A stretch of DNA of 64,000 bases from NCBI GenBank assembly GCA_050084985.1, contig JBITNC010000001.1, positions 66,154,001-66,218,000 of the forward strand, read 5' to 3'. Source of the DNA: Nageia nagi (Eukaryota > Pinophyta). This document shows positions 1 to 10,956 of the stretch, one piece after another. The stretch's first letter is position 1. Each line of letters opens with the position of its first letter. Below the pieces are notes generated by a model that saw nothing but the letters and a program-made list of their open reading frames with translations, had not been told where the DNA came from and did not search any database. The position numbers were made by a program, and so were the translations under genes.

Positions 1-9
1 GATTTGGGC

Positions 10-384
10 CAAATGCATTTTCTTGCATCTGATAGGAAACTTCAAACACATGCCTCGAGATCATTTTTTTAGCAAAATGGATCATGTAACCACTTGTTGG
101 AAAGGTTTTTTCATGAACTTTCCAATGTTGAATCATTTCCTCCATTCAATTTCTCTAGAAAATGTTATGGTATTTTGAAAATGGATGATCTATTTTTCAA
201 ACTTCAAATTATCCACCATTACCCATAACTTTTTCTAGAGACATCTAATGGGAAACAATGATACACAATTGGAAAGTTTATGAAACAACCCTTTCCAAAG
301 AGTGGTTACATGACCTCTTTTATTCAAAAAATAAGCCTAGGGCATGCATTTTAAGTTTCTTATGAGATGCAAGAAAATATAGCC
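10..384. repeat. Foldback (hairpin) unit 1
   Basis: The left half (about 10-190) matches the reverse complement of the right half (about 215-384). Paired landmarks include GATCATGTAACCACTTGTTGG near 80 against GAGTGGTTACATGACC near 302-317, and TTTCTTGCATCTGATAGGAA near 18 against the complement of TTTCTTATGAGATGCAAGAA near 356-375. The centre is an A+T-rich loop near 200. No coding potential is seen. It could be a MITE-like foldback element or a unit of an inverted-repeat satellite. The arms are imperfect, so the unit is old. Confidence 0.75.
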
Positions 385-442
385 AACTCGAATGCATAAA
401 TATGCATCTAATCTAGTTGCATATATGTGCATTTTGGTTGAT

Positions 443-806
443 TGCATTTTTTTGCATCCAGTAGGAAATTTTAAATGCATGCCTCAGGCTCTTTTTTGAG
501 CAAAAGTGATCATGTAACCATTTGTTGAAAATATTTTTTATGAGCTTTCTAATGGTGTATCATTTTCACCTATTAGATCTCTCTAGAAAAAGTTATGCCC
601 TTTTGAAAATGTTTGATCTATTTTTCATGCTTCAAATTATACACCATTTCCCATAACATTTTCTAGAGATGTCTAATGGAGAAAACTAATACACCATTGG
701 AAAGTCCATAAAAAATCCTTTCTAATGAGTGGTTACATGATCACTTTTGCTCAAAGAATGAGACGAATGCATGCATTTGAAGTTTACTACTTGATGTAAG
801 AAAATG
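443..806. repeat. Foldback (hairpin) unit 2
   Basis: This is a second copy of the unit at 10-384, in the same orientation and again self-complementary. The left arm (about 443-600) contains AGTGATCATGTAACC; the right arm (about 646-806) contains its complement, GGTTACATGATCACTTTTGC near 731. The loop lies near 620. The pairing is at least as good as in unit 1. Repeat of a whole hairpin in tandem argues for spread by local duplication. Confidence 0.75.
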
Positions 807-829
807 TTGTTGGCTTGGATGCATAGATA

Positions 830-1190
830 TGTATCCAAATCAATTGCATAGGCCCTATTAGATGCCAAAAAATATAGCCAGCTTAGATGCACATTTCCTA
901 CCAGATATAAGAAAATGTAGTTGACCTAGATGCACATATATGCATTTGACTCAGTTGCATAGGCTTATACAATCAGGTAGGATGCATATTTGTACATTCA
1001 AGCTAGTTACATAAGCCTATGTAATTGGGTTAGATGCATATATGTGTATCTGGGTCAGCTACATAAGCTTATACATCTAAGTCATATGCATATATATGCA
1101 TCTAGTCCATGCATTTGACCCCATTGCATAAGCCTATGAAACCTAGTCGGATGCATATCTATGCATTCAAGCTGACTGTATTTTCTACCA
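830..1190. repeat. Degenerate tandem array, GCATATATGCATC type
   Basis: Units of roughly 50-65 bp recur with the core ATGCATATATGTGCATCTGG followed by a variant of CAGTTGCATAAGCCTATAC. Copies start near 840, 925, 985, 1033, 1085 and 1150. They are diverged in length and sequence. The array joins the foldback units on the left to a half unit on the right. No ORF is present. Confidence 0.6.
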
Positions 1191-1345
1191 TCTTGGAGGA
1201 AAATTCAACTGCATATATTGTACTTAATATTTGAGAAAAAGGGATCATGTAACCACTTGTTATAAAGGATTTTCATGAAATTTCCAATAGTGTATTATTT
1301 TCCCCCATTGGATGTCTCTAAAATATGTTATAGCATTTTGAAGAT
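1190..1345. repeat. Partial foldback unit (one arm)
   Basis: The stretch GGGATCATGTAACCACTTG, then TTTCATGAAATTTCCAATAG and a CCCATTGGATGTCTCTAAAA-like segment, matches the left arm of the hairpins at 10-384 and 443-806. The matching right arm is absent and sequence of another tandem array follows. It is a truncated third copy. Confidence 0.6.
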
Positions 1346-1870
1346 AGTTCTAATTCAATTGTAGAATATGGTTTCAACCTAGTTACAAAATATGGATGTA
1401 AATTGATTGTAGGTAGATGGTTTAGGCCCAATTATAGAAGATGGGTCTAGCCTAATTATAAAAGATGGTTTTGAATTGATTGTAGGTTTATGGTTTCAAC
1501 CTAGTTGTAAGTAGATGGTTCCAATCCAGATGAAGGTAGTTGGTTCTAACCTAGTTGCAGCTACTTAGTTCCAACCCAGTTGCAGGTAATGGTTTCAACT
1601 TGGTTATAGGACTATGGTCCTAACATGGATGTAGGTTCCTACCTAGTTACAGGTAATTGGTTCTGATTTGAATGTAGATTCTAACCTAGTTATAGGAAAA
1701 ATATTTCTAGATGCAAGTATTAACCCAAATGCATTCAAAATATTTGGACTTGGATGCAAGTTCTAACCTGATTGTAGGTAAATGGTTCTAACTAATTGTA
1801 GGCAAATGGTTCTGACCTAGTTACAAGAATATGGTTCTGATCTAGTTGGAAGGTTGGACTCGATGTAGGA
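1330..1870. repeat. Degenerate tandem array, GGTTCTAACCTAGTTGCAGG type
   Basis: About fifteen diverged copies of a 30-40 bp unit follow the pattern ATGGTTCTAACCTAGTTGCAGGTAG, with variants such as GGTTCCAACCCAGTTGCAGG near 1567 and GGTTCTGACCTAGTTACAAG near 1808. Unit length varies. The array ends near 1870 and nothing recognisable follows until about 2240. Confidence 0.65.
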
Positions 1871-2239
1871 AGAAGGTTCCAAAACTATTTTATTGGATCA
1901 TAATATCATAAATTGAGTGCAAACTCAAGGTTGTTAGTTAATAACTTCCTCCTCTATCATGCGATGGTATGGAAAGGGAGTTTGATATGTATATAAATAT
2001 AATGACCTATAAGTGGCTATTTAGTTAGGATTATTTTTTATTTTTATAATTTCAAGATGAAGGAGCTAAAATATGATTAGAAGAAAAGGTTAGTAAATTA
2101 GAAAATGTGTAGAAAGGTTAGCTACATGGCCTAGAAATTTAAATATTTTTATAAAATTTTGGCTCTAAGGTGGGACCTGCTATGCACTATACTAGCCATA
2201 TCAAAAATTGGAAATATGAAATTATACCCATAATTCACT
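1871..2239. other. No feature recognised
   Basis: A+T-rich sequence without an ORF, repeat or RNA gene that I can recognise. Confidence 0.5.
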
Positions 2240-2660
2240 AATTCACCCACCAAAATTTTCCTTGAAATGAAGTTTAAAGATTCCTCAAACTACCTTGCAT
2301 GATCAAGAAGGTCAATATTACATGCATAATGATTCATCTTATGAATAATGCAATAAGAGCCATGAGCATGCTATTAATGTATTTACAACCCTCATCTATT
2401 AGACCTCCATGTTTACATGCAAGTAGAACATATAGAAAGGTTATGCTATTAGGGTTGGTTCCCAAGTGCTTAGTGAGATTAAATAATTTAAGGGCATCAT
2501 TGTTACAAACATGAATTGCATATCCTCCAATCATTGCATTCTATGAAACTATGTATGCATCATGGATCTTGTCAAATAATTCCCAAGATTTTTCTATTCT
2601 TTCATATTTTGCATACATATCTTAAAGGCATTCATAACCATAATATTCAATGAAAAACCA
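2240..2660 (-). pseudogene. PPR protein pseudogene fragment
   Basis: Three frames on the minus strand together give a recognisable pentatricopeptide (PLS-type) segment. DMYAKYERIEKSWELFDKIH (about 2615-2556) leads through an in-frame stop where relatives have Trp into NAMIGGYAIHV and SITFLYVLLACKHGGLIDEG (about 2450-2380). After a frameshift near 2345 comes the typical YACMVDLL-like stretch with FEESLNFIS (about 2345-2255). Such proteins bind organellar RNA in chloroplasts or mitochondria. This copy has at least two frameshifts and several stops, lacks both ends and cannot be functional. The very regular repeat type resembles the expanded PPR families of gymnosperms, which is an inference. 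Confidence 0.85.
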
Positions 2661-3119
2661 TTTTTAACTACTCTTTTTATGGATGTCCATACATTGAATT
2701 ACTTTTTTTTTTTCTTGTATTAGAGAATTGATTTTTAAGGGAATCCTAACCCATTACAATATCCCTTAAGGTAAGTAGTTAATCTTACGAGGGAAGTTGG
2801 ATAGGGACAATTCAAAAAGAACATAAAAGCTAAAAATAAACCTTTAACATGCCATCACCTATAAACAAAAATATTCAAAACTACACACCAAAATAGACAC
2901 CTAATATAACCTATCGCCTAACACAAAATAACTGCATCCCAAATAGACATAGATTGCCAAACCCACCACCTAATATAACATCATGAGACACCATCATTTC
3001 TTGCATTCCTCAGCTTCCACATCTTAAATGATCTTACCCAAAGCTTACAACAAGTGTTTTATCGATTATATTAGACTGAGTATATTGCTACCCTTGGTAT
3101 ATTACTAACCTTCTTCTAC
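2661..3119. other. No gene recognised; T tract
   Basis: Contains a run of T near 2702-2713 and A+T-rich sequence. A poly(T) on the plus strand could mark the 3' end of a minus-strand retroposed copy, but no element boundary or target duplication could be fixed here. Confidence 0.35.
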
Positions 3120-3680
3120 CTCAAGGCTACTATGCTTTCCTTTGATCAGGAGCTCCTCCTCATACTCTATTTCTTCCATTGATTCCTCCCCTTCTAGACC
3201 TAATTTCCTTTATTTAATGAGCTCTTCCCTAATTAAGCCTTCTTGTTCATTTAGGGGACCTTCAACTACCATAAAATTTTCCACCACACACTCTACTTCC
3301 TTGACCTCCTCTAGTGTGGCCTCCAAATCCAATTCTTTCACATACACAACCCCTTATATTTTCATGGTAGAGATCTCCTCACACTACATTTAATACACAT
3401 TGGCTGCTAGTCCTCATACTCAAATTTAATTATTTGCTTCTTCTTTAATGACATGAACTACCTCTCTTCCCCATTGATCAAGGCTGAAAAAGCCTTCACC
3501 CTAGCCCATTTGAAGCTATTAGTAATACGCATGTTCCCCATGATGAATTTGAACACCATCAAGATAAACCCTTAATGGTACACCTCATTTCCATTTCTCT
3601 TTTGATAATCCTTTATCACCTTATCTAGTTTTGCATATAAGAACATCAAAATATTCATCTTCATTCCAGGGAAAATGTTA
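3120..3680 (-). pseudogene. Decayed ORF for unrecognised acidic protein
   Basis: The minus strand has a mostly open path broken by TAG and TAA codons and one or two frameshifts. The first part (about 3680-3420) reads KLDKVIKDYQKRNGNEVYH, ITNSFKWARVKAFSALINGE and KKKQIIKFEYED. After a frame change near 3400 the second part is rich in Glu: DLEATLEEVKEVECVVENF, NEQEGLIREELIK and GEESMEEIEYEEELLIKG. An acidic tail also ends the pseudogene at 56.4-57.5 kb, so this may be the 3' part of a related gene; that is inference. I do not recognise a domain or function. Confidence 0.45.
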
Positions 3681-4429
3681 GTGGCTAACCTATAGCTAAA
3701 TGGCTAAAATTTGAGATTTCAAATTTTGGATTTGGCTATTAAGGTGGGTTCTACTTCCAACATGTTCACCTCAATTTTATTTATTTATTTTTATGGGAAA
3801 GTACACTTGCATTTAGAATATGTATGGTGCATCATATGCCTTGAAATTATAAATTTAAAAATATCATAGACATATTCCCCTATTGCAAGGAACATATATA
3901 TATGTATGACTTAATCATGCTTTACTATTCTCATTATGTTCAATCAGATGGATGATGTTTCTATGGTGGAGTTACATGGATAATAATAAAACTAAATAAA
4001 TAAAATGTTGTAATAAGTTTTTCTCCCTTAAAAACTAACCCAATTAAAATATAAAGGATTAAAAAAAATAGGAGAACAAAAATTAAACATACATTAAAAA
4101 AATATGAAGAGAACAATTGCATCATTATTGAGAAGTAATTTAAATTTTAAAATTAAAATTTATTGAGATGAAAAAAGAAGATATATCAATTAATTATTTG
4201 AATGATTATTTGTCTTATATTTATATAATTTTCCCTATTGTTAAAAAAGTATAAAATGATTTAAAATTGATTGCCTCATTTTTGAACAAGTTTTGAGATT
4301 GATCACCCTCCTATTAAAGTCATTTTTTAGGGGGGGAGTATTAAAATTTTCTTTGCTTCATTTCTTTGAGATGATTTAGGAAATTAAAGTGAAAGCTCCT
4401 TGCCTATAGGTTTGTGTGTCCAATGCAAT
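3681..4429. other. A+T-rich spacer, no gene recognised
   Basis: Very A+T-rich, with homopolymer tracts and a run of seven G near 4330-4337. No coding frame, repeat unit or LTR was recognised. It could be an insertion or intron between the two decayed ORF pieces on either side. Confidence 0.4.
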
Positions 4430-4775
4430 GAATTGTATGATGATCAATGTTACTTTAGGCCATAGCTCTAGGAGATAAGTACAAGCAACTACATCATGCT
4501 TCTCATGTTGTCGCTCTAGATCACCTTTATAGAACTTAGGTAGTTCCATCTTAAGACTATGGTTTCCCTTCTTAGCATTTCACCAATCACTAAAATCCTA
4601 ATCACCTCTTCTAAGATTTTCTAGTTCACCTATAATTCAATGCCAAAGACTTTAACCACCCCTCCTTTCCACCTCTCCAAGAATTACCTAGAAATATCTT
4701 CATTATAGCCCTTGAACTTATCCAAAAAGTTCAACAACTCCCCAAGTTCTAGTATAGTTCTCATAGTAGAAGAAA
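4430..4775 (-). pseudogene. Decayed ORF, plant repeat-associated domain
   Basis: The minus strand reads ELLNFLDKFKGYNEDIS, FLERWKGGVVKVFGIELQVN, then EEVIRILVIGEMLRRET. The pattern (Phe-Leu, KGYN, a Trp-containing strand, V-x-V-x-G, a polar helix and an I-x-x-V/A-x-G-L-like turn) matches the N-terminal part of a widespread plant family of unknown function, often annotated hypothetical or mobile-domain-like. A related version is on the plus strand at 56.6 kb, where the corresponding stretch is VVYTWENRVCKIHGREIHFS. Stops interrupt the frame. Function is unknown. Confidence 0.5.
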
Positions 4776-5449
4776 CATTGAGCTTATAAGGGTTTATATG
4801 AGACTTTGATCTATCTAAATTTGTATTTCATTTTGGTGCCATGACTATCGAATTCCACCTCTCTTAATGTCTATAAATAATGGACCTTCTAAACAAATAA
4901 CTCATGCCCTTATCATCTCAAGCCCCAAGCTCCCCCAAAATCCTTGTTCATCTAGCTTGAAACCTATTTTATGTGACTACTAAATTAAGAGCTACTTTGA
5001 GTGATATGTTAACCTTTCTTTCATGGATGGTCTCCACATGTCTCCCTATGCATCTCATCGCTCCACCTCACCAATCTAAATGCCACTCAATGGAGAGAGA
5101 AAATTAGTGGCCTCATTGATGTTCATATCCTCCCCCACCTTGGAAAATACAAACATAAGCTTTTTCTCCTCATAATATATTGATATGACCACCCCCTCCT
5201 TCCAATTATGCAAGTCATTAGCTATTGTCAGAGATGTAAGGGAGATCATAAATCCATTATCAATTTTTAGTTTTTCATACTTGAAACATCTTCCACTTCA
5301 TTTGCCCAACCAACATGCATACATAATGGAAAGTGACAATCAAGTATCCTTTCCTCTTCCTCCTAATCACCTCCATTAGGCACTTGCACTCTAGCTCATG
5401 CCAACACATCCCCTAGTCCCATACTTCCCATCCAACCTCATATTTCAAA
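4776..5449 (-). other. Possible further coding remnant
   Basis: Short open stretches on the minus strand look coding, for example MISLTSLTIANDLHNWKEG followed by VVISIYYEEKKLMFVFSKVG (about 5254-5140). They could be the N-terminus of the decayed ORF at 4430-4775 or the tail of the LINE at 5450-10956. No boundary between the two is visible. Confidence 0.3.
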
Positions 5450-5499
5450 TTTCAAAAATAACATCCCTCTTGCCAAGTAGCTCATCCTATATATTGGAT

Positions 5500-5953
5500 T
5501 CATCTCTATCCTTCTTGGAAAGTGCTCAAAATGATCCAAAACATTAACTTCCCAAACTTTTCTTTCCTCCTAGCTCACTGCTTCATCTGCTAGTCATTCC
5601 ATTAGGTGATTAGCCTCCTGGTATTCATGGAGTATATTTATATCCTCCATACTATTGATGATATGCTTTTTTGCTTCCATCATATTTCTTATTTCCTAAC
5701 TCAACAATGAATTTCCTTTTAGCACATTGATAATATTTAGAGAGTCATCCTTGATGACCCAATTAGTATAATTAAATATGCTTATGATGGAAAGGCTAAT
5801 AAATGCCACTCTAGCCTCCATTAAGTGACTCATTTGATAGCCCAATAGTTTAGAAACTAACAGCTTAACCCTCCTTATATGGTCTCTTATCACTCCTACA
5901 AATCCTACTAAACTAGGATTACCTTTCAAGAATCCATCAAAATTAAGGGCCAA
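5500..5953 (-). pseudogene. LINE RNase H domain
   Basis: MALNFDGFLKGNPSLVGFVG fits the L-N-F-D-G-x-x-x-G-N-P start of plant LINE RNase H (RVT_3). GGVIRD appears as GVIRDH. After an in-frame stop near 5696 the frame continues with an N-H-L-x-x-x-L-A-D-E helix (about 5600-5570). It degrades the RNA strand of the hybrid in intact elements. The domain is interrupted by stops. Confidence 0.85.
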
Positions 5954-6266
5954 CCAATCGATAGGAGGGAATTTCTAATGGGATCTCATATGAGGATGTT
6001 GCTCCCTAAACTCTATTCTCCTCTCCAAACCTAGTTCGATAGGATTGAAGCATCCCTCAGGGGCTCTCACACCATTTTGAATTTTATGATAGATAAATTC
6101 TCCAAGATGAATTATTAGATTCTTTAGGATACCTGACTAGCATCCAAGTATATTTCCTTAAAAATCTAATAATTTCACTCTTTCCACATTCCCCACCAAA
6201 AATGTGCTAGGCTTAACTTCCATAAGTTATGCAATCTAGTGCTGATAAAGGGACTTTCCCATTAAA

Positions 6267-6527
6267 TCACAATATCCTTAATAATTTAAGGTAGAACTCA
6301 ATCTCTTTTAAATTACTGAAAAAATGCAAAAATACTTCTTGGGTGAACTTATAATGAATCAGCAAATGATCAATTGATTCCTCCTCCTTTTTGCAAAGAA
6401 CACATTTATTAACCAACTTGAATCCCCTTTTTATCAAGTTGTCTAAGGTGAGAATTCTATTCAAACTAGCCACCCATGCAAAGAAAGCTACTTTAGGTAT
6501 AGGGTTTTTAATCCATACCTTCTTCAT
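6267..6527 (-). pseudogene. LINE zf-RVT zinc-binding domain
   Basis: An 86-codon open stretch begins MKKVWIKNPIPKVAFFAWVA and contains KCVLCKKEEESIDHLLIHY. That is the C-x2-C ... H-x3-H pattern of the RT-associated zinc-binding domain. It lies between RT and RNase H as expected. A homologous stretch in the second LINE is at 55809-56108. Confidence 0.9.
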
Positions 6528-8999
6528 TGCACCCCATGGTTAGCCCTCCATGTCACCACCTTTATAGCCATACTTGATTGAGTAACTACCATGTTATTCT
6601 TTTCCCCAAAAAAAGGAATCCTCCTTGCCAAGAGGGAGAATGTAATCTTTCAATATTTTATTATTTGATGTTAGAGCTTCCTCTTGGTTCCTCAAAGGAT
6701 TATCAAGCTCCATCATTCTCTAGACTTTCCTCGAATCCTCACTCCCCCATAAAGGAAGTTGGCCACTAGTTCTCCATACTTTCTAATCATACTTCTAATA
6801 AGAGGGGAAAAATTCCTTTGTTACCTAAGTGGTCCCTCCATAATCCAATGATCCTCCCCAAATTTAACTTGATTATCATTTCCAATAATCTAGGATCTAT
6901 TATTTCAAAACATATCTCTCATACTTTGTAAACCATCCTAGAAGGAGTATCCAAATCTTGGATTTTGATCATCCAAAAAAGAAGAATTTTGGATTTATTT
7001 TGATTTAATGATCTTCACCCAAGGTTTATCTTCATTCATTGCTATTTTCCATCCCATCTTGTCTAAGAGATCTAGGTTCATTATCTAAATATTATTAATG
7101 CTTAGGTCCCCTTAATAAAAAAGGAAGAAAAAATTTCTTCCAAGCCACCAATGCCATTCTCTTCTTATCCTTCATACTTTTCCATAGAAAAAACCTTTTA
7201 ATTTTAATTATTTTCTCTTGAACCATCATTAGCATCATAAAAATAGACATAAAGTATATTGGTAAGCTCTAAAGGATTGACTTGATCAATTGCAACTTCC
7301 CTCCATGACTTAGCGAAGCTCCTTTCCAACCTGTTAGCTTCCACAAAAATCATTCAATAACTGGATCCCAAAAGGCTTCTTTCATGCAACCCTCAAAGAG
7401 TGGCATTCCCATGTAGGTTGTAGGGAGCTCCTCAATAGAACATTCAAAGATTATAGCCACTCTTTATTGTAACACCATCCAGGTATTGTAAAAGAATAAC
7501 TCACTTTTCTCAAAATTTATCTTTTGGCCTACAACCACTTCATACAAGTCTAACAATTTCTTGATGACTTAGCTTAAGGGATAAAGGATCTAGTAGAGAT
7601 CACAATATCATCAACAAACTACTAATAAGATATAGGAGGTAAATTATCTATAGGATTAATTCCATAAATCCTTTCACATTGAGTGACCTCCATCACACTT
7701 CTCCCTAGAGCCTACGCTAAAATAATGAAGAGAAAAGTGGATAAAGGATCACCTTGTCTGAGATCTCTTTTACTAAGGAAGTAACCTATTGTAGCTCCAT
7801 TCACTAGCATTGAGAAGGAAATCAAGGATATGTAGACCTTGATTAGGGAAATCCAATCCTCTTTAAATCCAAATCAATCCATGACTTTAAGAAGGAAGGA
7901 CTTGTCCACCCTATCATATGCCTTGCTAAAATCTAACTTGAATAACATATCTTCCTTCCTTGAATTTTCCACTAAATGCAAAACTTCATGAATTATAATG
8001 ATACCATCAAGGATCTAGCATCCTTGGAAAAACCCCCCTTGATTGGTACTAATAATGGCTAGCAAAATAGCTTTTAAGTGATTTGCTAAAACCTTTAACA
8101 TAATTTTGTAAAGTTGCAAATAATGATAGGCTAATACTTACTGAACAAATTAGACCCCATCACCTTGGGAATCAGATCAATGGATGTGAAATTTACATCT
8201 TTAGGAATTTTCTTAAAGGATTGAAAAGATTGTACCACCTCCTTCCCCAAAATGTTTGAAAGAAACACCCCAAAAAGCCATTTAGATTAGGTGCTTTAAA
8301 GCCTTCCATATCACAAACTACCACATGTATATACTTCTTTCTCAATTTACTACTGAGAAAGGCATTGTTTTGATCTATCAACAACTTTGAAATGCTTTGA
8401 AGAAAAGATTATGTCGCTTGCTAATTGGAATTAGATCGATGCCCTATCAGATCAAAGAAGAAGGTGACTCTTTCTTATTGAATCTTTGATAAATCCTTGG
8501 TAGTGGCTCCATTTGTATAGTGAATTTTTGTAATTGAACTATAGCTTTTGTATCTTAAGGTGGAAACATGGAAGAACTTAGTATTCCTATCTCCCTCCAA
8601 CCAACTAATTTTAGAATTTTTCTTCTACATGATTTCCTCCTTTATAGTGTTGTATGCCATTTCTTGAAGACCCTCCTTTCTTTAGCTCTAACCTCCTTTG
8701 TGGAACCATGCTCTTGAATATTTTATTCCAATATACTCATCAAAATTTGAATACTGGCTTTCCTAGTGGCCACAAAGCCAAAGGTGTCTCTATTCCACAC
8801 CTTTAGGTTCTTTTTAATCAAGCATAATTTATTAGCAATTTGAGCTAGTGAATTCTTGGTAAATCTTTTCTTCCACCAAATTATTCTATTTTATTCTAAA
8901 CTCTCAAATTTCAACCACATATTTTCAAAGCAAAAAGGAGCATTAAATAACCTTCTCTCATCATTGGTCTCCTATAGCAATGGGTTGTTATCAGATCCC

Positions 9000-9670
9000 A
9001 ATTTTGGATAACTTGTTAAAGTGGAATCCTTTAACTTAGTGATATAGTCCTAAGAGATAATAACTCTATCTAACCTTTTCTATATATGAGATTCTCTACA
9101 CCTTCCATTAGTTTATGTGAACTTTGTTCTCCTATGTTCCATATCCATTAGATTATTCTCATTCACAAAAGATGCAAAATATTTCATACTATTCGTAAAA
9201 CCTCCCACCCCTCTCATTTTATCTAAAGGATATAACAAGGAGTTGAAGTCCCCTATGAGGATCCATATAATCACCAAGAATGCCTCTTGCATATATTTCA
9301 AGGTGGCCCATAAAATCTTCCTCTCCACACTAGTCATAAGAGCATATACATTTTTGATGATAAATACCTCCTTCAAAACTAGGGAGGTAAAGAGAATAGA
9401 ATAGAAGCTAGAGTTAGAAACAATAGGTCTACCTTAAAACTTATTACCATACCATAAGAAAAATAAACCTCTCAAATTCCCCTTAGCATGAACTGTACTA
9501 AACTTTGCATCCCTCCAAAGCACATTTTTAATAGATTGAGCCTTTCCTTAAGTAATTTTAGTTTCTTAGATTAAGATGATCTCCAATTTTAAACCTTTTT
9601 TCAAATCATAAATTTTTTTTTGTATTTTAGGAGCACATATCCCCTTAGCATTCCATATTAGATATCTCAT
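9000..9670 (-). pseudogene. LINE endonuclease domain
   Basis: The region reads NVYALMTSVERKILW, then LIGDFNSLLYPLDKM (about 9262-9218), then FASFVNENNLMDME and KFT-stop-TN. These are the N-x-Y-A, G-D-F-N and W-T-N/S motifs of apurinic-type endonucleases of L1 elements. The frame is open from 9376 to 9113 and broken on both sides. Confidence 0.85.
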
Positions 9671-9679
9671 TGTTTTTGG

Positions 9680-10956
9680 TATTTCTTCCTACCCCCAAAG
9701 AGGCTAGCATGGGTTCCATTGTCTATATCTACCTTCATCTTCTTGTATCTCATTGCTCCTTTAGAAGGTCTCCTTGGCTATTTATTCCCCATATTTCCTT
9801 AGTTCTTCTTCTTTTGATTCTAAGTGCACCCTATATTAGTAATATTCTATTCCTCCAAAGAGTTTGAATCTTTTATTTCATTCCAAAAATTCCCCTTTGA
9901 AGAAGGATTACTAGGATCAAGGCCCACTAGATCTAATGAAGGTCTTTCACTTCCTACCCTAAGGTTAGCCACCAAGAGAATTACCGACCTAGTATCCCCC
10001 ACTTCAATAGTAAGTTCCATACATGTTAATGATTTTAGAGTTTCTTCTCCCTCCTTTAATCAATAAAAAAACCTCCTTTAGATTCTTGCCATCCTAAATA
10101 ACCATTGGCTCATCCTTCTCTTGCTCTTTAGTGTGGCCCATCATCACACCCTCAATAGCTTCTTCTTGATCCTCTAGAATTGCCATCATAATATCCTCAA
10201 GCAAAGGTTGGGAACTCCCTAATTGTTTCATCACCATTGGTAAGCATGCTTTTCCTTTTGGGGACCTCCAACTAATTTTCCTCTTGTTTAAGACTCAAAA
10301 AAACATTATTCTTAGGGACAAAAACATCACCCTTTGCCATTGAAGGATCTCAAGTTTCCCCTCTTTTTATTCCTTTCCTCACTTGTTGTATCTATTTCTT
10401 CTTTTATTGTTTCACTAGGAACCATAAGGAGGGATTCCCCTTTTGTTTACACACTTCACAATTCTATGATGGGTTCTTGTACTCTATGATTTGGGTCCAT
10501 TCTCCAAGCTCAAAGAGAAGATCTATAGATTAAAGGAGATTATTCATGGGATAAATACTCACACATAATCATGTAAAGATCATTCGATACTTACCTTTGG
10601 TCAATTTATCAATGGTGATCAAATCTCAAAATCCAATAACCAATTCTTTCCAAAACTTCATCATGCCAATATTATACAAAAGCCCTAGTAGGTAGACCCA
10701 AACCGACACAGAAGTAATGTTATGAGTATTTGGATCAAAGTATAGCTCCCATTTTTTTTATAAAAATGGCCCTCTAGCTAAACATCCATAGACCTCCATA
10801 CAACACTTTTTGAATATCATCTCCCCAAAAAAACTTAATTAAGAGAAAATTATTTGGAAGAGCTATAATGTCAAACATCCATCCATCTTCCACTTTTGGA
10901 AATTCCATTCTCTAATTATGTCAATGTCTATTCTAGGCCCTAAAAACTATAGGATT
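9680..10956 (-). pseudogene. LINE ORF1 (DUF4283-like), decayed and cut
   Basis: Between about 10950 and 10590 the minus strand reads GPRIDIDIIRE, WNFQKWKMDG, then IALPNNFLLIKFFWGDDIQK, VLYGGLWMF and SVSVWVYLLGLLYN. These match the DUF4283 RNA-binding domain of plant L1 ORF1 proteins. The remainder to 9680 is a low-complexity, poorly conserved tail with many stops. The first part of ORF1 is missing because the copia LTR begins at 10957. A frameshift near 10893 joins two recognisable halves. Confidence 0.75.

Larger units (their letters stand above)
5480..9670 (-). pseudogene. LINE ORF2 (EN-RT-zf-RVT-RNase H), decayed
   Basis: The start was chosen at 9670 because MRYLIWNAKGI is where plant L1 ORF2 proteins begin (the usual form is a hydrophobic strand then W-N-x-R/K-G). 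A Q-E-T-K-like motif follows after about 40 codons. The protein would be about 1,390 residues, normal for plant L1 ORF2. Endonuclease spans about 9670-9000, reverse transcriptase about 8430-6800 with the catalytic FVDD box at 7607-7618, then zf-RVT and RNase H. The enzyme nicks target DNA and primes reverse transcription there. Numerous stops and shifts inactivate it. Confidence 0.85.
5450..10956 (-). mobile_element. L1-type LINE, decayed, 5' end cut by copia
   Basis: A non-LTR retrotransposon of the plant L1 type on the minus strand. In order it carries ORF1 (DUF4283-like), then ORF2 with endonuclease, reverse transcriptase, zf-RVT and RNase H regions. The order and length match a near full-length plant L1. 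Its 5' end is lost where a copia LTR begins at 10957, inside ORF1. The 3' end lies somewhere between 5380 and 5480; no clear poly(A) or target duplication was found. Stops and frameshifts occur throughout, so it is dead. Confidence 0.85.

Noticed and set aside
3142-3393. Ser-rich plus-strand ORF of 83 codons
   Set aside because: Antisense shadow of the Glu-rich minus-strand remnant; no start context or domain.
9117-9404. Plus-strand ORF of 95 codons
   Set aside because: Shadow of the LINE endonuclease on the opposite strand, which has clear motifs.
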